From JANPBY01 sp963851405 (GTDB lineage Bacteria > Actinomycetota > Actinomycetes > DATJPE01): a stretch of DNA of 64,000 bases. Location: the NCBI GenBank assembly GCA_963851405.1, contig CAWKPB010000001.1, forward strand, positions 186,001 through 250,000, in the 5' to 3' direction. Below, piece by piece: positions 33,248-42,512 of this stretch. Position 1 is the stretch's first letter. The number at the start of each line of letters is the position of its first letter. The notes under the pieces are model-generated. The model did no database searches. It had not been told where the DNA came from and worked only from the letters and a program-made list of their open reading frames with translations. The position numbers and the translations under genes are program-made.

Positions 33248-34210
33248 ATGAAGACCATCACCGCGCCGCCGCCCGTGCCCGGTGAAGTCATTGACCCACC
33301 GCCGAAGGAAGTGCCGGAAGCGATCGAAAAACTCGACGCCAAGGATGGCGCCGTCGGCGCGGCCACCGGTGTCGGATATCGGGCCATGTCCCGGTTCTCC
33401 TTCAGCAAGGCGGGGCTGCTCGCGGCCGGCACGACGTACTACCTGTTCCTCGCGATGTTCTCAGTGCTCGCCTTCGCCTATGGCGTGGTCGCCATCCTCG
33501 GCGCCGACACCATGGCGAAGTGGCTCACCGAAGCGCTGACCAACCAGTTCCCCGGGATGGTCGGCGACGAGGGCATCGACCCGCAACGCCTCAAGGCCGT
33601 CGGGCGCACGACCTCGTTGGTCGGTCTGATCGCCTTGGTATGGGCCGGCGGTGGAGCGATGTCCGCGGCCAACGATTCGCTCCACAAAGTCTTCGGCGCC
33701 CCACCCGACCCGCGCAGTTTCGTCAAACTGAAGGCCCGGATGCTCGGCTGGATGCTGGTGCTCCTCCCGATCGTCGGCCTCTCCTACGCGGCAACCGCTG
33801 TCGTGGCATCGAATGCCGGTCCAGTGCTGGACGCGATCGGCCTCGAGTCCACCGCCGGGCGCGTCGCCCTATCCGCGTTGACCCTCGTCTTCTCCTACGC
33901 CCTGGACTTCCTCGTCCTCTTCCTTCTCCTCAGCCACTTCGGAGGCGTCCGACCCGAGCGTCGGGCGCGGCTGATCGGCGCCGCCGTCGGCGCCATCATC
34001 ATCCAGATCTTGAAGCTGGTGATGGGCCTGATCATCGGCTTGTCCACCGACAAGCCGCAGTACGGCGCCCTCGCGCTGCCTATCGGAATCCTGCTCGTGC
34101 TCTACCTGCAGACCATGGCGGCGTACGGCTCCGCCGCGCTCACCGCGGCCATCGCCGAGCGCGACGTACCGCTGGTCGAACTCACGCCGGACGCCGCGGA
34201 TTCGGCCTAG
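33248..34210 (+). CDS. YihY/BrkB-family inner membrane protein
   Basis: A 320-residue protein with six predicted helices: LLAAGTTYYLFLAMFSVLAF, then VGLIALVWAGGGAMSAANDS, MLGWMLVLLPIVGLSYAATA, LDFLVLFLLLSHFGG, GAAVGAIIIQILKLVMGLII and YGALALPIGILLVLYLQTMA. The WAGGGAMSAANDSLHKVFG segment and overall layout are typical of YihY/virulence factor BrkB proteins. The transport role is unproven in the family. The Pro-rich N-terminus is cytoplasmic. Confidence 0.85.
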   Translation: MKTITAPPPVPGEVIDPPPKEVPEAIEKLDAKDGAVGAATGVGYRAMSRFSFSKAGLLAAGTTYYLFLAMFSVLAFAYGVVAILGADTMAKWLTEALTNQFPGMVGDEGIDPQRLKAVGRTTSLVGLIALVWAGGGAMSAANDSLHKVFGAPPDPRSFVKLKARMLGWMLVLLPIVGLSYAATAVVASNAGPVLDAIGLESTAGRVALSALTLVFSYALDFLVLFLLLSHFGGVRPERRARLIGAAVGAIIIQILKLVMGLIIGLSTDKPQYGALALPIGILLVLYLQTMAAYGSAALTAAIAERDVPLVELTPDAADSA

Positions 34211-34471
34211 GCGAGGCCCCCGGACTCGCTCAGTCGAGGTGCAGCCGCGCCCTGCTCTCCGGAGTGCCGCCGGACCGGACCGGTGCACGAGACCGAGGTC
34301 GTGACAACACGAACCTAGGCGCCGGGTGGGACAGTTCTTCTCAGTCACGCAGACGTCAAGATCGACGGTCATATCCTTCGCTTCAGCGAGCTCGAAGCGA
34401 GTCACTGACAGCGGACGGACATCGCCCGTGCCGTGGGCCTAGGGCTCATCGGCATGCTTGGCTGCCCGGAG

Positions 34472-35418
34472 CTAGGTCGCGGTGCGGTTGATCAGTTGTG
34501 CCTCGACCGAGTCAAGAGACCTGCGGAGCTCGGCGATCTGGGTGAGCAGATCCTCCGTCGGCGGATTGATTCCGGCTGTCGGTAGCCCGGCATCAGCAGC
34601 TGTGACCACTTCGGCTTCGGCATCTGCAGCTTCGGCTTTGCGGGCCTTCTCCATCGAGTTGATGACGATTCCGATGAGCAGGTTGAAGACGAGGAAAGCC
34701 GCGATCAAGACATAGGAGACCAAGAAGGGAACCGCAAACGCCGTTACGGTCTCCCCTTCTTCGAGGTACGTGGGGAAGTTCTCGAGCGTGAGAAGTACGA
34801 ACAGCGTCAGCATCGAGCGACCGATCGTCCCCCAGGTGCCCGGGAGGTCAGCACCGAACACGACCAGCCGACCATCCCGTAGACGAACATCAACAGGAAG
34901 ATCAGCACCACCATGCTGAACAACGACGGGATCGACTTGGTCACCGTGAGCACCAGGACTCGAACATCGGGAAGGAAGCGAACCAGCCGCGCCACTCGCG
35001 CCAGGCGGAGCAGACGAAGCAACTGCGCCTGCTCCCTCACCCCCGGGATCAGCACGCCTCCGATGACCACGAGGTCGAACACATTCCATCCGCTGCGGAA
35101 GAAGTCTGCCGGTCGCCGCCTGTACGACGCGAAGCGCAGAATCAGCTCGACGAGGAAGACCCCGTAGAAGATCGCGTTGAGACGGGTCAGCGTCGAACCG
35201 TGCGCGGACACAACTGCGGGATAGGTCTCTAACCCGAGAACGATGGCATTGGCCACGATGACTGTGGCGATGACGGAGTTGAAGCGCTGGCCGTCCACCA
35301 ACCGCGCGAGCGCCCCGGAACGGTCCGGCTGGCGACGGGCTTCGGCCTCACTCGTGGCTGGCTCAGCGGCCTGCGACCGGACGACCGATCGCGTGGCGTC
35401 CTCACCCTCCCGATTCAT
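34472..35418 (-). CDS. Voltage-gated cation channel (NaChBac-like), one frameshift
   Basis: S1-S4 lie in one frame: NSVIATVIVANAIVLGLETY, ILRFASYRRRPADFF, WNVFDLVVIGGVLIPGVREQ, and the S4 helix LLRLLRLARVARLVRFLPDV with regularly spaced Arg. The sequence then enters S5 (SMVVLIFLLMFVYGMVGW). Near 34868 one base is missing, and the pore continues in the next frame: LVVFGADLPGTWGTIGRSML, TLFVLLTLENFPTYLEEG (filter TLENFP against TLESW in NaChBac), S6 FLVFNLLIGIVINSMEKA, and a C-terminal coiled coil. Restored length is ~315 residues. Ion selectivity is uncertain because the filter differs. Confidence 0.8.
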
Positions 35419-35623
35419 GTCTCGCGCATTCTATGAGCGGCCCGTCGCCATCGCCTCTTGGGCGGAGGCTCGCAGGCCGCGGCGCGTACGAGAGCGAGCT
35501 TCGTAGGTCGCCAGCAACCATCGCCTCAGCGTTCGTTGGCGTCTTGCCCGCAACCAACGGGGGCAGCCCGCACACTGGGGTGCTGGACCCAGCGGCCCCG
35601 AGCCAAGGTGAGGAGACGTCCGC

Positions 35624-36292
35624 GTGCTCCGACTTTTTCGCAGCAGCGGTACACCGATGGGGTCGCTGGCGCGAGTGAGAGGCGTGAAGGGTTCATCGGC
35701 CACCGCGGCGCCAGACGGAATGGACGACGCCACTCGCCACAGCCCCAGGCTCCACGCCGTTCCCGAACCAGCCGAACCGGTCGTCCATCTCCCCCGGGTC
35801 GAGTCATTCGACACGTTCTATCTGCGGGAGTACTCCTCCCTCGTGGCCTTGGCCCATGCGCTCACCGGATCTCGCGCGCATGCCGAGGACGTGGCACAAG
35901 AGGCGATGCTCGCGGCGTACCGCCGCTGGGATCACGTGACGACCCTCGACGCGCCGTACGCCTGGGTCCGTCGGGCCTGCGCGAACCTCGCCACCTCAGT
36001 CGTGCGGCGACGCATGGTCGAGGCCAGGGCGTTGGTACGCCTGCGAGGACGGCGCAGCGAAGTCAGCGAGCTGAATGCCGACGATGGCGCGTTCTGGTCG
36101 GAGGTACGGCGGCTGCCCAGACGGCAAGCGCAGTGCATCGCGCTGCGCTATGTGTACGGCTGTTCGCTGGCGGAGGTCGCTGACGTGGTCGGCTGCGCAG
36201 AAGGCACCGTGAAGGTGCACCTTGCGCGGGGCCGCGCCCGACTGGCTACTCGGCTGGGCGAGGACCTCGAAACCGAGGAGGACGGTCGATGA
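35624..36292 (+). CDS. ECF RNA polymerase sigma factor (SigE-like)
   Basis: A 222-residue factor. Region 2 is VESFDTFYLREYSSLVALAH through HAEDVAQEAMLAAYRRWD. Region 4 is LPRRQAQCIALRYVYGCSLA, then EVADVVGCAEGTVKVHLARG. GTG at 35624 is supported by GAGGAG with 9-base spacing; internal ATGs at 35657 and 35720 are possible and would remove a non-conserved leader. The stop overlaps the next ATG (ATGA), coupling it to the single-pass protein downstream, a probable anti-sigma or partner. Confidence 0.85.
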   Translation: MLRLFRSSGTPMGSLARVRGVKGSSATAAPDGMDDATRHSPRLHAVPEPAEPVVHLPRVESFDTFYLREYSSLVALAHALTGSRAHAEDVAQEAMLAAYRRWDHVTTLDAPYAWVRRACANLATSVVRRRMVEARALVRLRGRRSEVSELNADDGAFWSEVRRLPRRQAQCIALRYVYGCSLAEVADVVGCAEGTVKVHLARGRARLATRLGEDLETEEDGR

Positions 36293-37134
36293 ACCTCGAC
36301 ACCCGCGCACGGCGCGCTGCGGACGGAGTGCGCGCCTCGACCCAAGGGGTTGACCCGATGGGACAGGTCACCGAGCTCAAGCACGCGGACAAAGCGCGCC
36401 GCCGTAACGGCACTGCGCTGGGCGGCCTGATCGCCCTCCTCGTCATCGCCGGCGTCGCGTGGTTCGCCACGTCCAGCCTGGGCGGCGGCAACGACGCGCT
36501 TCCGGCCGGCCAGGACCCGTCACCGAGCACCAACGAAGTGGCGACGCCCTTCACCTACCAACCGGGCACCGAGGTGGGCACGAAGCTGAACCCACCCCTG
36601 GTCACCAACGCCCCCAAGGGCTGGGACATCCCCGCGGATGAGTCCTACGTATGGCTCGGGAACGGGATAGGGCTCGGACCACACATTGAGATCAGCGGGC
36701 CGATGCTCGGGGTCTACGACCAAGAGACCGGCAAGAGCGTCAAGGTCCCTGACTCCCGTTGCACTCCAGGGGTATCGGGGCCGTACTGCTCGGGATATGC
36801 AGCGTGGTTGCGCGAGCACCCCTCGTTCACGGTAATTGCCACTCAGGTGGTCACGATTGACGGAGAGCAGTTCCCCCAGCTGACACTGCGCGCCAACGAC
36901 GACGCTGCACCGGCAGCGGGATACGACGGCGTGCTTCTGGGCAGCTTCAAGGGCAGTGGCACTGACCAGTCCTGGGATCAGGTGAACGCGGGTGAAACCT
37001 TCACTGAGACCGTGCTGGTCTTCGGCAACAAGACCATGGTGGTCAAGGCGTCCGGTGCCCAGACCCCCGGACAGCAAACCGAGCTCGACGCCGCCCTCGC
37101 TGGGGTCCTCAACTCGATGACCCTGCCGGGATGA
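36289..37134 (+). CDS. Single-pass membrane protein coupled to the ECF sigma gene
   Basis: A 281-residue protein with a ~43-residue cytoplasmic N-terminus, one helix (LGGLIALLVIAGVAWFATSS) and a ~210-residue exported domain with a Cys pair (DSRCTPGVSGPYCSGYAAWL). The topology fits a membrane anti-sigma factor or sensor, but I see no zinc-binding HxxxCxxC or other recognised anti-sigma motif. The overlapping start strongly links it to the sigma factor. Function inferred only from context. Confidence 0.65.
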   Translation: MNLDTRARRAADGVRASTQGVDPMGQVTELKHADKARRRNGTALGGLIALLVIAGVAWFATSSLGGGNDALPAGQDPSPSTNEVATPFTYQPGTEVGTKLNPPLVTNAPKGWDIPADESYVWLGNGIGLGPHIEISGPMLGVYDQETGKSVKVPDSRCTPGVSGPYCSGYAAWLREHPSFTVIATQVVTIDGEQFPQLTLRANDDAAPAAGYDGVLLGSFKGSGTDQSWDQVNAGETFTETVLVFGNKTMVVKASGAQTPGQQTELDAALAGVLNSMTLPG

Positions 37135-37184
37135 CGTCAGGCCGAAGGCCTCATCGCGGCTGCAGCGCAAACCGAGGAGGCAGC

Positions 37185-37664
37185 ATGAGTCATGACGTGG
37201 CCATTGACGTCCCCATGCTGCGTAACACCCAAGAGGAAGAGGGCGTCGGCACCATCGCCCAGGGCCAACCGAGGCTAGTGATCGACCTGGAGCCGCCGCG
37301 CTGGGCGGCCTTGCCACGCGCTGCAACGTCGACTCGGCGTGCCGACCCCGGCGCTCCAGGAATCCGCGCTCTGTCGCGGCGGGAAGTCGAGGTCGTGGAA
37401 CTGCTCATCGTTGGCTTTTCCAACGCAGGAATCGCCGCGCGGTTGTACGTGTCCGAAAAGACGGTCGAGGCCCATATTCGATCGATCTTCGCCAAGTTGG
37501 GTGTCTTCGGTGCCGCGGGTGTCAATCAACGAGTCACGGCGGCGGTCACCTACCTTGAGCTGATCGGCTGGGTGGTCGGCGGCTCCGGGGACGTAACCCT
37601 GCGTCGAAACCCGGGAACTGCCCCGGTCCCGTCGCCGAAGCCGGTGCAGAAGTCGGGTCTTTAG
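37185..37664 (+). CDS. Orphan LuxR-type HTH protein without receiver domain
   Basis: A 159-residue protein after a GAGGAGG site. Residues ~65-125 are a LuxR/NarL helix-turn-helix: LSRREVEVVELLIVGFSNAG, then IAARLYVSEKTVEAHIRSIF. The N-terminal ~60 residues lack a receiver domain. The HTH resembles that of the regulator at 59884-60528, including the NAGIAARL motif and a C-terminal VNxRVxAxVTxL pattern. It may follow regulation by the ECF operon just upstream. Confidence 0.75.
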   Translation: MSHDVAIDVPMLRNTQEEEGVGTIAQGQPRLVIDLEPPRWAALPRAATSTRRADPGAPGIRALSRREVEVVELLIVGFSNAGIAARLYVSEKTVEAHIRSIFAKLGVFGAAGVNQRVTAAVTYLELIGWVVGGSGDVTLRRNPGTAPVPSPKPVQKSGL

Positions 37665-37733
37665 CAGAGTTAGCCGGACCGGGCCGCGCTGAAACGGCCG
37701 AGTGGGACAGTGAGCCTCGACGAGGGAGTCGAG

Positions 37734-38123
37734 ATGTCGGTCGAGCTGAATCACACGATCGTCCACTGCCGAGACCAGGACGCCTCGGCCCGGTTCCTGG
37801 CCGAGATCCTCGGCGTCGCGCCGCCGTCCACCTTCGGGCCGTTCCGCGTGGTCGAGGTCTCGAACGGAGTGAGCCTGGACTTCCTCGAGGGCGAGGTGCA
37901 CCCCCAGCACTACGCGTTCCTCGTCAGCGAACCCGAGTTCGACGAGATCCACCAGCGCCTGCTCGACCGCTCACTGCTCTACTGGGCCGATCCTGGCCAA
38001 CAAGTCCCCAACCAGATCAACACCAACGACGGCGGCCGCGGGGTGTACTGGGAGGACCCCGACGGCCACATCCTGGAGATCCTCACGGTGCCGTACGGCG
38101 GCTGGCCGAACGAGAGACGATGA
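37734..38123 (+). CDS. VOC (glyoxalase/bleomycin-resistance-like) protein
   Basis: A 129-residue single-domain protein: LNHTIVHCRDQDASARFLAE, then VSNGVSLDFLEGEVHPQHYA and GRGVYWEDPDGHILEILTVP. The metal-site pattern H...E at the expected strands (NHTIVH, HPQHYAF, HILEILT) is kept. GAGGGAG precedes the ATG at 37734. VOC proteins of this size are lyases, isomerases or antibiotic-binding proteins; no specific role can be given. Confidence 0.8.
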   Translation: MSVELNHTIVHCRDQDASARFLAEILGVAPPSTFGPFRVVEVSNGVSLDFLEGEVHPQHYAFLVSEPEFDEIHQRLLDRSLLYWADPGQQVPNQINTNDGGRGVYWEDPDGHILEILTVPYGGWPNERR

Positions 38124-38150
38124 CGTTCCGCGGCGGGACTGTTGTTTCGG

Positions 38151-38315
38151 CTAGGCCGGCGTGGCGTCTTGGGCCGTGCTGCGAAGCCGATCCAGGAACG
38201 CCTGCGCGAACGCCTGCCGTTCCTGCTCGGTGAGGTCCGCCCAGGGCTTGTCCGGACGCGCCAAAACCAGAGGCGTCCCGGGCGGCCGCTGTCGCGGCGT
38301 GGCCAACTCAGTCAT
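38151..38315 (-). CDS. 54-residue hypothetical protein
   Basis: GGGAGG lies 5 bases before the ATG at 38315. The product starts MTELATPRQRPPGTPLVLAR and continues PDKPWADLTEQERQAFAQAF to the end TAQDATPA, with a C-terminal amphipathic helix. No family recognised. Strong ribosome binding site and sensible composition support it as a real small gene. Confidence 0.6.
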   Translation of the reverse strand: MTELATPRQRPPGTPLVLARPDKPWADLTEQERQAFAQAFLDRLRSTAQDATPA

Positions 38316-38465
38316 CGGTGCCTCCCTTCTGCACAGCCAGTGTCTCTGTGACCACCGACAATCTGTTCGTGGGCAGAGAGATCGATCCGCGTGGCGGGCT
38401 GATCGACGCGGAGCCCGTACTCGCGACCCCTGGTGGTTGTCAGAGGTCAGTGTCAGCCTGCGTCC

Positions 38466-38966
38466 ATGAGAGTGCGATGTCCCTCCTGCAAGACCATCGA
38501 GGCCGATCCGCCGAGCCCGTACGACTGCCGAACGTGTGGCCGCCGACTCGCGTGGCAGCCTCCCCCGCGGGTGCTCTTCCCTGATCAGATGTGGCTGTTC
38601 GAGCCGGACAATGTTCCGCAGCCGCTCCATCTCGACCTTGAGCTCGGCGAGAAGCCGAGACGAGCAACACCGCGTCCGCGCGCCACCTCGACGCCAACGG
38701 AGGAATCAGCGCCCACTCCGTTCCAGTCTGACTCGGCGGTCCAGCACGCGGTGGCGCTGGTCACGGCCTTCATTGCTGAGGGCGACGATGACTTGGTGAC
38801 CGCCGTCATGGTCGACCAAGGTGAGCCCGACCTTCTCCGCCTCGGCCTTGCGTCGGCATGGTTGTGCGCCGGCCTCATCCATCACGTCGACCAACTGCTC
38901 GATGGCGCCGGCACGCAATGGCTACGCGAGCTCGCAACCGAACTGGCAGCGCGCGACAGCGGCTAG
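38466..38966 (+). CDS. Zinc-ribbon protein of unknown function
   Basis: A 166-residue protein. The N-terminus MRVRCPSCKTIEADPPSPYD followed by CRTCGRRL is a CxxC...CxxC zinc ribbon. A Pro/Thr-rich linker leads to a helical C-terminal domain (AVQHAVALVTAFIAEGDDDL, then LLRLGLASAWLCAGLIHHVD). Predicted cytoplasmic. No recognised family beyond the ribbon. Confidence 0.65.
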   Translation: MRVRCPSCKTIEADPPSPYDCRTCGRRLAWQPPPRVLFPDQMWLFEPDNVPQPLHLDLELGEKPRRATPRPRATSTPTEESAPTPFQSDSAVQHAVALVTAFIAEGDDDLVTAVMVDQGEPDLLRLGLASAWLCAGLIHHVDQLLDGAGTQWLRELATELAARDSG

Positions 38967-38992
38967 GGGTCTCGAGATCGCTCGAGCCGTCG

Positions 38993-39187
38993 TTATCCAG
39001 CAGCGCAGAGCCGGCGGGTGACTTCCTTGCCCACGGCTGCGCGGATCATCTCCACGTCACCGCAGACCACCAACTCGTCCCGGGCTCGCGACAGCCCCGC
39101 ATACATGACGTCGCGGGCGACACCCTCATGGAATCCATCGACCGCGAGCACCACCACCGGCCGTTCGAGCCCCTCGAAGCCCATCAC
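38993..39187 (-). pseudogene. C-terminal remnant of a UvrD-like helicase
   Basis: The 64 residues read GFEGLERPVVVLAVDGFHEG, then VARDVMYAGLSRARDELVVC and end TRRLCAAG. This is the terminal motif region (V and VI, YxGLSRAR) of UvrD-type/UvrD_C_2 helicases. Nothing upstream in this or other frames supplies the rest of the helicase, so this is a truncated fragment or the end of a gene lost by deletion. Confidence 0.5.
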
Positions 39188-39362
39188 CGTCGAGTACCCC
39201 TGGCATTCGCACCGACAGCAGCAGCGGAAGGGGACGTGCGTTGACTTTGTCCGATGAGAGCTGTCACGATCTCGGCGCGACGCGACCGAGCTCGTGCGCC
39301 TGAAGCCAAGTGGCCACGACCCCTTCGGGTCAGGGCCACTCGGTGTGGTTCTGATCTCCGGC

Positions 39363-42354
39363 TTAGCTGCAGCCGCTGGTGCTGCCGCAGCCTTCGCAGA
39401 CGTAGCAGGAGCCGGCTGGACGCATCTTGGTGCCGCAGGTGAAGCACATCGGGGCGTCGGCAGCCGTACCCAGGATCGACTCCATGAGCTCGGTCGAGGA
39501 GTGCACCTTCGCCTTCACCGGCTTGGCCGCGTGGTCCTCGACCACGGTCGGCGCCGTCTCCGACGCGTCCGGGTCGACGCTCCTCGACGCCTGAGTCAGA
39601 CACCGTGCGCTCGTCCATCGGCACCCCAGCAGCCAGCGCAGCAACCTCAGCCGCCACGTCCTCGTCGGACACCTCGGCCTCAACCGGCTCGTACGACCCG
39701 GTCTCGAGCTGCCGCGCCCGCTCGGTCGCGGTGTAGATGCCCAGGCCGGCGCGCTCGTCGAAGGACAGGTAGTCCAGCGCCAGGCGACGGAAGATGTAGT
39801 CCATGACGGACTGCGCCATCCGGATGTCCGGGTCGTCGGTGAGACCGGCCGGCTCGAAGCGCATGTTGACGAACTTCTGGACGTAGGTCTCCAGCGGCAC
39901 CCCGTGCTGCAGGGCGATGGAGATCGCGATCGAGAAGGCGTCCATCACACCGGCGAGCGTCGAGCCCTGCTTGCCGAGCTTGAGGAAGACCTCACCGAGG
40001 CCGTCGTCGGGGTAGGACCCGGCGGTCATGTAGCCCTCGGCGCCGGCCACCGCGAACGACGTCGTCACCGACGGCCGCGACTTCGGCAGGCGCTTGCGCA
40101 CCGGGCGGTGCTCGACGGGCGCGGCCACGTCAGCCACAGCGGCCCGCGGGCCGGCCCCGGCCTCGACCGCTGAGTCAGCGCCCTTGGCCTTGGCGTCGGA
40201 CAGCGGCTGGCCGACCTTGCAGTTGTCGCGGTAGACCGCGAGCGCCTTCAGGCCGAGCTTCCAGCCCTGCATGTAGACGTCCTCGATCTCCTCGACCGTG
40301 GCCGACTCCGGCAGGTTCACCGTCTTGGAGATCGCGCCGGACAGGAACGGCTGGGCCGCGGCCATCATCCGTACGTGCCCCATCGGCGCGATCGACCGCT
40401 CGCCCATCGCGCAGTCGAAGATGTCGTAGTGCTCCGGGCGCAGGCCGGGTGCGTTGACCACGTGGCCGTGCTCGGCGATGTACTCCACGATCGCCTCGAC
40501 GGTCTCCTCCGCGTAGCAGAGCTTGCGCAGCGCTCGCGGGATCGTCTGGTTGACGATCTGCATCGACCCGCCACCGACGAGCTTCTTGAACTTCACCAAC
40601 GAGAAGTCCGGCTCGATGCCCGTGGTGTCGCAGTCCATCATGAAGCCGATCGTGCCGGTCGGCGCGAGCACCGAGGCCTGCGCGTTGCGCCACCCCTGCT
40701 GCTCCCCCAGCCGGTTGCCGTCGGCCCACGCCTGGGTCGCGAGCCGGTGGACGTCCTTGTCGAGCGACGTCACCGTACGGATCTCGTCGTTCGCCGCGGC
40801 GTGCTTGCGCATCACCCGCGCGTGCGCCTCCGCGTTGCGGGCGAAGCCCTCGTACGGCCCGACCACTCCGGCGATCTCCGCGCTGCGCTTGTACGCCGTC
40901 CCGGTCATCAGGCTCGTGATCGAGCCGGCCAGCGCGCGGCCGGCGTCGGAGTCGTACGCCAAGCCGGACGCCATCAGCAGCGCGCCCAGGTTGGCGTAGC
41001 CGATGCCCAGCTGGCGGTAGTCGCGCGTCGTGTCGCCGATCGCCTCGGTCGGGAAGTCGGCGAAGCAGATCGAGATGTCCATCGCGGTGATGACCAGCTC
41101 GACCACCTTGGCGAACGTCGCGCCGTCGAAGGTGTCGTCCTGCTTGAGGAACTTCAGCAGGTTGAGGCTGGCCAGGTTGCAGCTGGAGTTGTCGAGGCTC
41201 ATGTACTCGCTGCACGGGTTGCTCGCCGTGATGCGACCGGTCTCGGGGTTGGTGTGCCAGTCGTTGATCGTGTCGTCGTACTGGATGCCGGGATCGGCGC
41301 AGGCCCACGCGGCCTCGGCCATCTTGTCCCACAGGGTGCGGGCGTCGACGGTGTCGATGACCTCGCCGGTGCCGCGGGCGCGCAGGCCGAACTCGCCGCC
41401 CTCCTCGACCGCGCGCATGAACTCGTCGGTGACCCGCACGGAGTTGTTGGCGTTCTGGTACTGGACGCTCGTGATGTCCTTGCCGCCGAGGTCCATGTCG
41501 TAGCCGGCGTCACGCAGGGCGCGGATCTTGTCTTCCTCGCGCCACTTGGTCTCGATGAACTCCTCGATGTCGGGGTGGTCGACGTCGAGCACGACCATCT
41601 TCGCCGCGCGCCGAGTGGCACCGCCGGACTTGATGGTGCCCGCGGACGCGTCGGCGCCGCGCATGAAGCTCACCGGGCCGGAGGCCGTACCGCCGGAGCT
41701 CAGAAGTTCTTTGCTGGAACGGATTCTTGAGAGGTTGAGGCCGGCTCCGGAGCCGCCCTGGAAGATCTTCCCTTCCTCCTTGTACCAGTTGAGGATCGAG
41801 TCCATCGTGTCGTCGACCGCGAGGATGAAACACGCTGAGACCTGCTGCGGCGCGGGCGTGCCGACGTTGAACCACACCGGTGAGTTGAAGCTGAACACCT
41901 GGTGGAGCAGCGCCCAGGTCAGCTCGTGCTCGAAGATCTCGGCGTCTTCCTCGGTCGCGAAGTAGCCGTTGTCGCGCCCGGCCTTGGCGTAGGTGAGGAC
42001 GACCCGGTCGATCAGTTGGCGCAGCGTGCGCTCGCGGGTGTCGGAGCCGACGGCGCCGCGGAAGTACTTCGTCGTGACGATCGTCGAGGCGTTGACGCTC
42101 CAGAAGTCGGGGAACTCCACGCCGCGCTGTTCGAAGACGCTCTCGCCGGTCTTCCAGTTGGTCTGGACGACGTCGCGCGCCTCCCAGTTGACCTCGTCAT
42201 AGGGGTGCACGCCGGGCGTGGTGAAGATGCGCTCCATGCGCAGCCCGTGGTGTACGACCTGCGGCCGCTCGTCGGCGTATTGCCCCTGGGCCACCTGGCC
42301 CTGCTGCTCGGGGTAGTTGTCGCCGGATGCTGCGCCGCTGCTGGTGTCGGTCAT
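39363..42354 (-). CDS. nrdJ: B12-dependent (class II) ribonucleotide reductase, one frameshift
   Basis: Reduces ribonucleotides to deoxyribonucleotides using adenosylcobalamin, in any oxygen condition. The ~996-residue product starts MTDTSSGAASGDNYPEQQGQ. It has the substrate and catalytic parts FQGGSGAGLNLSRIRSSKEL, ITASNPCSEYMSLDNSSCNL and ASVLAPTGTIGFMMDCDTTG. The frame breaks near 39583 (one extra base). The true C-terminus is in the next frame: APMCFTCGTKMRPAGSCYVC followed by EGCGSTSGCS, a zinc/redox Cys set. It lies downstream of nrdR, which should control it. No cobalamin riboswitch was recognised in the 158-base leader. Confidence 0.93.
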
Positions 42355-42451
42355 GTGCGGGTGTGTCCTCTCGCCTCTTTGGTTCAACGCTTATGGGAGT
42401 CCCGGGCTTCCTGCCTCGGGCCGGTGCTGTCGTGGAGTTTTAGGGGGTGCT

Positions 42452-42488
42452 GGGGTACGGGCTGGCGCAGGCGGCGGAGACGTACCCC
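42452..42488 (-). terminator. Inverted repeat between nrdR and nrdJ
   Basis: GGGGTAC (42452-42458) and GTACCCC (42482-42488) are perfect 7-bp arms around a GC-rich loop, just after the nrdR stop. It could be a weak terminator or attenuator for nrdJ. Confidence 0.3.
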
Positions 42489-42512
42489 TACTCTCCCGCC
42501 ACCCACCGACAC

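Noticed and set aside
34211..34471. Possible small minus-strand gene (MTRFELAEAKDMTVDLDVCV)
   Set aside because: No ribosome site, composition becomes Arg-rich after ~35 residues, and the frame only continues antisense to the yihY-like gene.
40375..41730. 451-codon open frame on the plus strand
   Set aside because: Antisense to nrdJ; no protein-like pattern.
42355..42512. Cobalamin riboswitch before nrdJ
   Set aside because: Expected in some actinomycetes, but the leader is short and no B12-box-like sequence was recognised on the minus strand.
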